Positions 59,037-64,000 of a stretch of 64,000 nt of DNA are shown here, in pieces. The DNA is from Alphaproteobacteria bacterium (lineage in GTDB: Bacteria; Pseudomonadota; Alphaproteobacteria; JANSWW01). The stretch is taken from positions 62,001 through 126,000 of the forward strand of contig JANSWW010000011.1 of assembly GCA_024743275.1 (NCBI GenBank), written 5' to 3'. A program made the translations under genes and the position numbers. The notes under the pieces were generated by a model. That model worked only from the letters and a program-made list of their open reading frames with translations, made no database searches and was not told where the DNA came from. How positions within the stretch are numbered: the first letter of the stretch is position 1; each line of letters begins with the position of its first letter.

Positions 59037-60334
59037 TGTCGCTCGACCGCCGACCGGGCGGATCTCCATCCGGACAAGGGACCGGAAAACCTGGGGCGCC
59101 ACCGATCCGAATCCTCGTGGTCGACGACTCGGCGGTGATTCGCGGAATCTACGCCCGCTCCATCAAGGATGTGCCGGATCTGGAACTGGTCGCCTCGGTC
59201 GGCGACGGACTCAAGGCGATCGACGCCGTCAAGCAGTACCAGCCGGAAGTGGCCATTCTCGATATCGAGATGCCGCGCATGGACGGGCTCACCGCCCTGC
59301 CCAAAATGCTCGAGGTCGACCCGACGCTTCAGATCATCATGGCGTCGACGCTCACCCTGAAGAATGCCTCCATCAGCATGAAGGCGTTGTCGGCCGGGGC
59401 GAAGGACTACGTCTCCAAGCCGACCAGCGCGACCCAGATCATCACCGCCGCGGAGTTTCGGGCGGAGCTTCTCGACAAGGTCCGCGCCCTCGGGCTCGAA
59501 CGCCGGCGCCGGGTCGGCCCGCCGAAGGGGACCGAGGCCTCGCAGCGCCGTTTCTCCGCCGACCGCCGCCAGCCGGAAGAGACACCGGCGCCGACGCGCC
59601 CCGGGGCCTCGGCCCGTCCTGCCATTCGTGAGGCCGCCGGTCTGACGCGCGGTACCGGGAACGCCCCGGCGGAGGCACCGGTCGGCCGCAGCGGCGTTCT
59701 GACCCGTCAGGCGTCCGGTCCGATCCAGACGCGGCCGATGCCGGGCGGTTTCACCGCGCCGGATGTGATCGCGATCGGCAGCTCCACGGGCGGCCCCCAG
59801 GCCCTTTTCAAGGTGCTGGACAAACTGCCAGCACTCAATCGTCCCATTCTCATCACCCAGCACATGCCGCCGACCTTCACCACCATCCTGGCCGAGCATC
59901 TCTCGCGGGTCAGCGGCTGGTCTTGCGTGGAGGGCAAGGACGGCGACCCGATCCGACCCGGGCATATCTATCTGGCACCCGGCGACCACCACATGATGGT
60001 GAGCGTCAAGGGGGGCGCCAAAGTGCTGGAGGTGACGCAGGACCCGCCGGAGAACTTCTGCCGCCCGGCCGTCGACCCGATGCTGCGGAGCGTCGTGGCC
60101 GCCTATGGCCGAAAGGTTCTGACCATCATTCTGACCGGGATGGGGCAGGACGGAAAAGGCGGCTGTGAGAAGGTCGTGGAAGCGGGGGGCGTGGTCATTG
60201 CGCAGGATCAGCCCACCAGCGTGGTATGGGGCATGCCGGGCGCCGTCGCCCAGGCCGGGCTCGCCAACCATATCCTGCCGATCGACGAGATCGGTCCTAT
60301 GATGCGCCAGATGGTTTTGAGGTCCGCCGCATGA
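59036..60334 (+). CDS. cheB: Chemotaxis methylesterase CheB
   Basis: The 432-residue protein has a receiver (D76 in AILDIEMPRMDG), a long Pro/Arg-rich linker (about 150-235) and the methylesterase domain with catalytic Ser in IGSSTGGPQ, His in ITQHMPPTF and Asp in GMGQDGKGG. It demethylates or deamidates receptor glutamate sites. The linker is longer than in the enteric enzyme. It overlaps cheR by 4 bp. Confidence 0.95.
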   Translation: MSLDRRPGGSPSGQGTGKPGAPPIRILVVDDSAVIRGIYARSIKDVPDLELVASVGDGLKAIDAVKQYQPEVAILDIEMPRMDGLTALPKMLEVDPTLQIIMASTLTLKNASISMKALSAGAKDYVSKPTSATQIITAAEFRAELLDKVRALGLERRRRVGPPKGTEASQRRFSADRRQPEETPAPTRPGASARPAIREAAGLTRGTGNAPAEAPVGRSGVLTRQASGPIQTRPMPGGFTAPDVIAIGSSTGGPQALFKVLDKLPALNRPILITQHMPPTFTTILAEHLSRVSGWSCVEGKDGDPIRPGHIYLAPGDHHMMVSVKGGAKVLEVTQDPPENFCRPAVDPMLRSVVAAYGRKVLTIILTGMGQDGKGGCEKVVEAGGVVIAQDQPTSVVWGMPGAVAQAGLANHILPIDEIGPMMRQMVLRSAA

Positions 60335-61137
60335 GACCCGATCAATTCACCCTGCTCGCCAATCTGGTGAAAACCCAATCCGGGATCGTCCTGACCCCGG
60401 ACAAGACCTATCTTTTGGAAAGCCGGTTGCCCCCGGTTGCCCGGAAGCATGGCCTCAAGGGTATGGAGGATCTGGTCAACGCGGTGAAGGCGGGGCGCAA
60501 CAAGGCGCTGGCCGACGACGTGGTCGACGCGATGACGACCAACGAAAGTCTGTTCTTCCGCGATCAAAAGCCTTTTCAGATCATCAAGGACGAGATTTTC
60601 CCTAAACTCTCGAAGAGCCGTGGCGGCGCCAAGACAATCAAGATCTGGTCGGCGGCCTGTTCCAGCGGTCAGGAGCCCTATTCTCTCGCCATGATGGCGC
60701 GGGAGGAGCGGTCGATCCAGGGCTGGACCTTCGATATCCTGGCCTCGGATATCTCGCGGGAAATGCTCAAGAAGGCACAGGCCGGAACCTATACGCAGTT
60801 CGAGGTTCAGCGCGGGCTGCCGATCACCATGCTGGTGAAATACTTCAAGCAGAACGGTGACAAGTGGATCATCGACAAGGGGTTACAGTCGCATATTCGG
60901 TTCAAGGAATTCAATCTGCTGCATGACATGGCACCCCTCGGGACGTTCGACATTGTCATGTGCCGCAATGTGCTGATCTATTTCGATCAGCCGACCAAGA
61001 GCAAGATCCTGGCCGGCATCGCCAAGCGGCTGGCGCCGGACGGGGTGCTGTTCCTCGGCGGCGCCGAAACGGTCTTGGGGCTCAGCAAGGATTTCAAACC
61101 GGTTCCTTCCCTACGCGGTGTTTATCAGTTGGCGTAA
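60331..61137 (+). CDS. cheR: Chemotaxis receptor methyltransferase CheR
   Basis: This is a 268-residue SAM-dependent receptor methylase with the N-terminal helical CheR domain (about 1-70), then IKIWSAACSSGQEPYSLAMM (AdoMet motif I), ILASDISREMLKKAQ and VMCRNVLIYFDQPTK. It closes the operon cheA-W-Y-B-R; the overlap ATGA with cheB shows translational coupling. Confidence 0.95.
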   Translation: MRPDQFTLLANLVKTQSGIVLTPDKTYLLESRLPPVARKHGLKGMEDLVNAVKAGRNKALADDVVDAMTTNESLFFRDQKPFQIIKDEIFPKLSKSRGGAKTIKIWSAACSSGQEPYSLAMMAREERSIQGWTFDILASDISREMLKKAQAGTYTQFEVQRGLPITMLVKYFKQNGDKWIIDKGLQSHIRFKEFNLLHDMAPLGTFDIVMCRNVLIYFDQPTKSKILAGIAKRLAPDGVLFLGGAETVLGLSKDFKPVPSLRGVYQLA

Positions 61138-61164
61138 GGGGATGTTCAACATAAGAGGGTGGTG

Positions 61165-62550
61165 ATGAAACAGCACGGCTGGTTTCCGGCGGGCCTCGCC
61201 TATGTGGATCAATGGCTCGCGGAACAGCATCGTCTGTTTTCGGGGCTGCCGGGTTTGTCGGTGGCGATTTCCCGGCCCGGCGAACCCCTTTTCGACAGGC
61301 AGTATGGCACGGCGCGCGCCGGCGGCGAGACGCTGACCGGGGATCACCTCTTTCGAATTGCCTCCCATTCCAAGACTTTCGCCGCCATGGCGGTGGGTCG
61401 GTTGATGGACCAGGGGCGGCTCAGCCTCGACACCAAGCTCGCCGATCTCCTGCCGCAGGTGGCCGCGAACCCCCATCCGGAGGTGGCCGGGATCACGGTC
61501 GGGCAGTGCCTTTCCCATGTTTCCGGCTCGATTCGAGACGGTGTCAAGCCGGATTTCTGGCTGCTCTACCGGGACTTTCCGCGGCGCGATGAACTGATGG
61601 GCCATTTCGCGGCGGCCGGATCTGTCATTCCGCCGAACTCACGCCTCAAATACTCGAATTTCGCATACGGGCTGGTGGGGCAGGCGATCGAGGCGGTGAC
61701 CGGCAAGCCCTACAACGCCTTCGTCCAGGATGAGGTGTTGACCCCTCTTGGGCGGGACGACATCGGTCCCGAATACGATCCGGCCAAGGGTCCCTATGTG
61801 CACGGTCATGTGCAGCCCTTCGCGGACCAGCCACCGGCCTCGGTGACGCCGGCCATCGACACGGGCGCATTGTCGCCAGCGACCGGCTTCTTCAGCACCG
61901 CCAGGGCGCTCACCGATGTCTATACGGCCTTGATCGACGGCGGCGAGCGGTTGCTGTCGAGGGAAACCGTTGCCGCCCTGTTCGCGGTGCAGGCCCCGGT
62001 GCCGGACGACTTGATGGAACGCTCCTATGCCTTCGGATTTATTCAGCGCCCCTATGAGGGCCGGCATTGGCTCGGCCATTCCGGCAGCTTTCCAGGGCAG
62101 CTCAGCGTGACGCTGTTCGATCCCGAAAGCACGACGGTGATCTCGATCCTGACCAACAGCTATGTGGCCTCTCCGGATATGCTGATGACGGGGGTGCTCC
62201 AAATTCTCGGCCGGTTCGAGCGGGAATGGTCGGCGGACGGGTCGTTCAACAGCGTGGCCTGCCGTCTGTTCCGGCCGAACGGCCCGGTCGACTTCGTGCC
62301 CTTGGGCGAAAGGCTCTATGTTACGGATCCGCACCAGAGTACGCCGTTCGAGCCGGCGACGGTCGCCGAGCCGATCGCCGAGGACCGGTTCCGGGTCACC
62401 AAGGATGTCGGCTTTGGCCAATTCGGTGAGGAGATCCACATCGATCGGGACGCGGAAGGCCGGGTAAGCGGCGGCTCCGTCGCGGGCATGCCGTTGCTCA
62501 CGCAGGCGGGCATGCGGGACCGTTTTGAAGAGATACGGGCGAGGAATTGA
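61165..62550 (+). CDS. Serine hydrolase of the class C beta-lactamase fold
   Basis: The 461-residue enzyme has the penicillin-binding fold: the nucleophile motif SHSK (S67-x2-K70) in IASHSKTFAAM, YSN with Y163 in LKYSNFAYGL, and HSG in LGHSGSFPG. Members include beta-lactamases, D-aminopeptidases and esterases. No clear signal peptide is visible, so a cytoplasmic peptidase or esterase is more likely than a beta-lactamase. An extra C-terminal region (about 355-461) has a small beta-rich pattern. ATG 61165 follows AGAGGGTGG. Confidence 0.88.
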   Translation: MKQHGWFPAGLAYVDQWLAEQHRLFSGLPGLSVAISRPGEPLFDRQYGTARAGGETLTGDHLFRIASHSKTFAAMAVGRLMDQGRLSLDTKLADLLPQVAANPHPEVAGITVGQCLSHVSGSIRDGVKPDFWLLYRDFPRRDELMGHFAAAGSVIPPNSRLKYSNFAYGLVGQAIEAVTGKPYNAFVQDEVLTPLGRDDIGPEYDPAKGPYVHGHVQPFADQPPASVTPAIDTGALSPATGFFSTARALTDVYTALIDGGERLLSRETVAALFAVQAPVPDDLMERSYAFGFIQRPYEGRHWLGHSGSFPGQLSVTLFDPESTTVISILTNSYVASPDMLMTGVLQILGRFEREWSADGSFNSVACRLFRPNGPVDFVPLGERLYVTDPHQSTPFEPATVAEPIAEDRFRVTKDVGFGQFGEEIHIDRDAEGRVSGGSVAGMPLLTQAGMRDRFEEIRARN

Positions 62551-62568
62551 GCGGACGGACCGTGAAAA

Positions 62569-63297
62569 TCAGGCGGTAGCGGCCGCTTTCGTCCGCTTCG
62601 ACGTCTTCTCTTCCTTCTGACCGGCCTCGGGATCGCGCAGCACATAGCCGCGGCCCCACACCGTCTCGATGAAGTTCTGCTTCTTCGGGCCGGCGATCTT
62701 CTTGCGCAGTTTGCAGACGAAGACGTCGATGATCTTCAGTTCCGGCTCGTCGATGCCGCCATAGAGATGATTGAGGAACATCTCCTTGGTCAGCGTCGTG
62801 CCTTTGCGCAGGGCGAGTAGCTCGAGAATGCCGTATTCCTTGGTCGTGAGATGGACCGGCTTGCCGCCGATCTCGACCTGGCGCGTGTCCAGATTGACCA
62901 TGAGGTCGCCGGTTTTGATGATCGAGTCCGAATGCCCGCGGGAGCGGCGCACGATGGCGTTGATCCGGGCGATCAGTTCGCGGCGGTCGAAAGGCTTGGT
63001 GATATAGTCGTCGGCGCCGATGCCCAGGCCCTTGATCTTGTCGTCCATGCCGGAGAGGCCGGAAAGGATCAAGATGGGCGTCTGCACCCGGCCGTCGCGC
63101 AGGCGGCGAAGGACTTCATACCCGTCCATGTCGGGAAGCATCAGGTCCAGCAGGATGATATCGTAGTCGTAGAGTTTGCCGATCTCGAGACCGTCTTCCC
63201 CGAATTCGGTGACATCGGTCACATAGCCGGCCTCTTTGAGCATCAGCTTGATGCTTTCCTGGGTGCTCCGATCATCTTCAACGAGCAGTACGCGCAT
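62569..63297 (-). CDS. ctrA: Cell-cycle response regulator CtrA
   Basis: CtrA is the master cell-cycle and flagellar regulator of alphaproteobacteria. The 242-residue protein has a receiver with acidic pocket VEDDR, phospho-acceptor D51 in [18 protein letters not shown], and K in TKPFDRREL, followed by an OmpR-type winged helix ([33 protein letters not shown] in outline; [15 protein letters not shown]). Its C-terminus is basic and ends in AAATA. It is divergent from fliI across about 200 bp that contain a TTAACCAT half-site. Confidence 0.96.
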   Translation of the reverse strand: MRVLLVEDDRSTQESIKLMLKEAGYVTDVTEFGEDGLEIGKLYDYDIILLDLMLPDMDGYEVLRRLRDGRVQTPILILSGLSGMDDKIKGLGIGADDYITKPFDRRELIARINAIVRRSRGHSDSIIKTGDLMVNLDTRQVEIGGKPVHLTTKEYGILELLALRKGTTLTKEMFLNHLYGGIDEPELKIIDVFVCKLRKKIAGPKKQNFIETVWGRGYVLRDPEAGQKEEKTSKRTKAAATA

Positions 63298-63378
63298 CTC
63301 TCTTCCCCGTCAGCCTGCCTCGAGAACCCGGCGGGCCGTCGAGGTCTTCCCCATATGCAAGGCATAACCTACGCGATA

Positions 63379-63386
63379 ATGGTTAA
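63379..63386 (-). promoter_or_regulatory. CtrA half-site TTAACCAT between ctrA and fliI
   Basis: ATGGTTAA on the plus strand equals TTAACCAT on the minus strand, which is the half-site known for CtrA. It lies in the shared upstream region of ctrA and fliI. The second half of a full TTAA-N7-TTAA box is not present, so it is a weak candidate for autoregulation or flagellar gene control. Confidence 0.4.
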
Positions 63387-63504
63387 CTGTAGTTTCTTTA
63401 TATTTCGTAAACGGGATGGGAATAAATGCCCGGGGCAAAAAATGGTTCAGGCACCCAAAATATGGTAACTTGCCGGGCTTGAAACACAGTTTGTGGAAAA
63501 CTCC

Positions 63505-64000
63505 ATGGCAAGCCCGCTGCACAGCCTGGCCTCCCAAATCGATAAGATTCCGCAATTCCGCATGTATGGCCGGGTCACCGCGATCATGGGCATGCTGGTG
63601 GAGGTCGGCGGCGCCCAGGCGGCCTTGACCATTGGCGACCGGGTGTGGCTGCGGTCCCGCGACGGCAGCAAGGTGGCCTGCGAGGTGGTCGGGTTCCGCG
63701 ACGACCGGGCGCAGCTCATGCCGTTCGGGCCGCTCGACGGTATCGGCGTCGGGGTGCGGGCGGAGATCGAGAACGCGGCACCGATGATCTATCCCGATGT
63801 TTCCTGGCTCGGCCGCGTGATCAACGCCATGGGGGAGCCGGTCGACGGTAAGGGACCGCTGGTCTCGGGCCGGGTGCCGGTCAAGCTCCGGGATCAGCCG
63901 CCGCCGGCCCATGCCCGCCAGCCGATCGGCGAGAAGCTCGATCTCGGGGTCCGGGCGATCAATACCTTCCTGTCCTGTTGCCTCGGTCAGCGGATGGGCA
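63505..64000 (+). CDS. fliI: Flagellar export ATPase FliI, N-terminal part (3' end outside window)
   Basis: Only the first 165 residues are inside the window. They match FliI, the ATPase of the flagellar type III export apparatus: YGRVTAIMGMLVEVGG, GDRVWL, VVGFRDDRAQLMPFGPLDGIG, SWLGRVINAMGEPVDGKGPL and IGEKLDLGVRAINTFL. The Walker A motif is beyond the window edge. ATG 63505 is chosen; a GTG at 63493 is an alternative. Upstream is the divergent ctrA gene. Confidence 0.93.
   Translation, partial: MASPLHSLASQIDKIPQFRMYGRVTAIMGMLVEVGGAQAALTIGDRVWLRSRDGSKVACEVVGFRDDRAQLMPFGPLDGIGVGVRAEIENAAPMIYPDVSWLGRVINAMGEPVDGKGPLVSGRVPVKLRDQPPPAHARQPIGEKLDLGVRAINTFLSCCLGQRMG

Noticed and set aside
1..64000. 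CRISPR arrays, tRNA, rRNA genes and intact insertion sequences
   Set aside because: No regularly spaced repeats, no cloverleaf-like genes and no transposase with terminal repeats were seen on either strand.

Overview
The window is high-GC bacterial DNA that reads as an alphaproteobacterium, probably Rhodospirillales-like. That placement is inferred from gene content: ctrA and chpT of the alphaproteobacterial cell-cycle phosphorelay, an imuB-dnaE2 mutasome, a cheA-W-Y-B-R operon with a receiver on CheA, a DUF3553 protein, and fliI next to ctrA. Coding density is high, almost every gene has a recognisable family, and no rRNA, tRNA, CRISPR array or intact insertion sequence was seen.

Layout. 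1-3.9 kb: end of imuB and all of dnaE2 (SOS translesion synthesis). 3.9-5.4 kb: a glycosyltransferase-methyltransferase pair. 5.6-10.9 kb: a class V aminotransferase, an HPt protein with a degenerate receiver, and bifunctional putA. 11-15 kb: a PAS protein, then a minus-strand operon (FAD oxidoreductase of the L-2-hydroxyglutarate type, acyl-CoA synthetase, HCCA-isomerase-like protein). 15.1-17.2 kb: a stand-alone molybdopterin oxidoreductase. 17.5-20.6 kb: a visibly AT-richer island with a ParB-fold protein, an unrecognised protein with nuclease-like motifs, and a Dam-type DNA adenine methyltransferase. This is the best candidate here for a poorly described system (defence or restriction-like). 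21-23.7 kb: a dimethylglycine/sarcosine dehydrogenase-like flavoprotein. 23.9-31.4 kb: small regulators with their operators (TetR, XRE-cupin, MarR), a GNAT, a decayed DMT transporter, an SDR, a lytic transglycosylase, an iron alcohol dehydrogenase and aat. 31.5-34.9 kb: a periplasmic solute-binding protein paired with a GGDEF/EAL enzyme, then a 59-residue membrane protein. 35-42.7 kb: VOC, HIT, an enolase-superfamily enzyme, pccA, acyP, a response regulator, an ArsR-permease pair and a methyltransferase. 42.9-48.4 kb: a complete branched-chain-type ABC transporter with an HpcH/HpaI aldolase. 48.5-53.9 kb: two small secreted proteins and an NAD-linked formate dehydrogenase (fused gamma-beta subunit, then alpha). 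54.1-64 kb: DUF3553, chpT, cheAWYBR, a serine hydrolase, ctrA and the start of fliI.

Functional themes. One is use of nitrogenous osmolytes and amino acids: putA, the DMGDH-like enzyme, an enolase-superfamily member resembling hydroxyproline-betaine epimerases, and the Liv-type transporter. A second is C1 and small-acid metabolism: formate dehydrogenase and propionyl-CoA carboxylase alpha. A third is signal transduction for motility and the cell cycle at the right-hand end. Starts were moved inward where a good ribosome binding site or the family's usual N-terminus supported it; uncertain starts are flagged.
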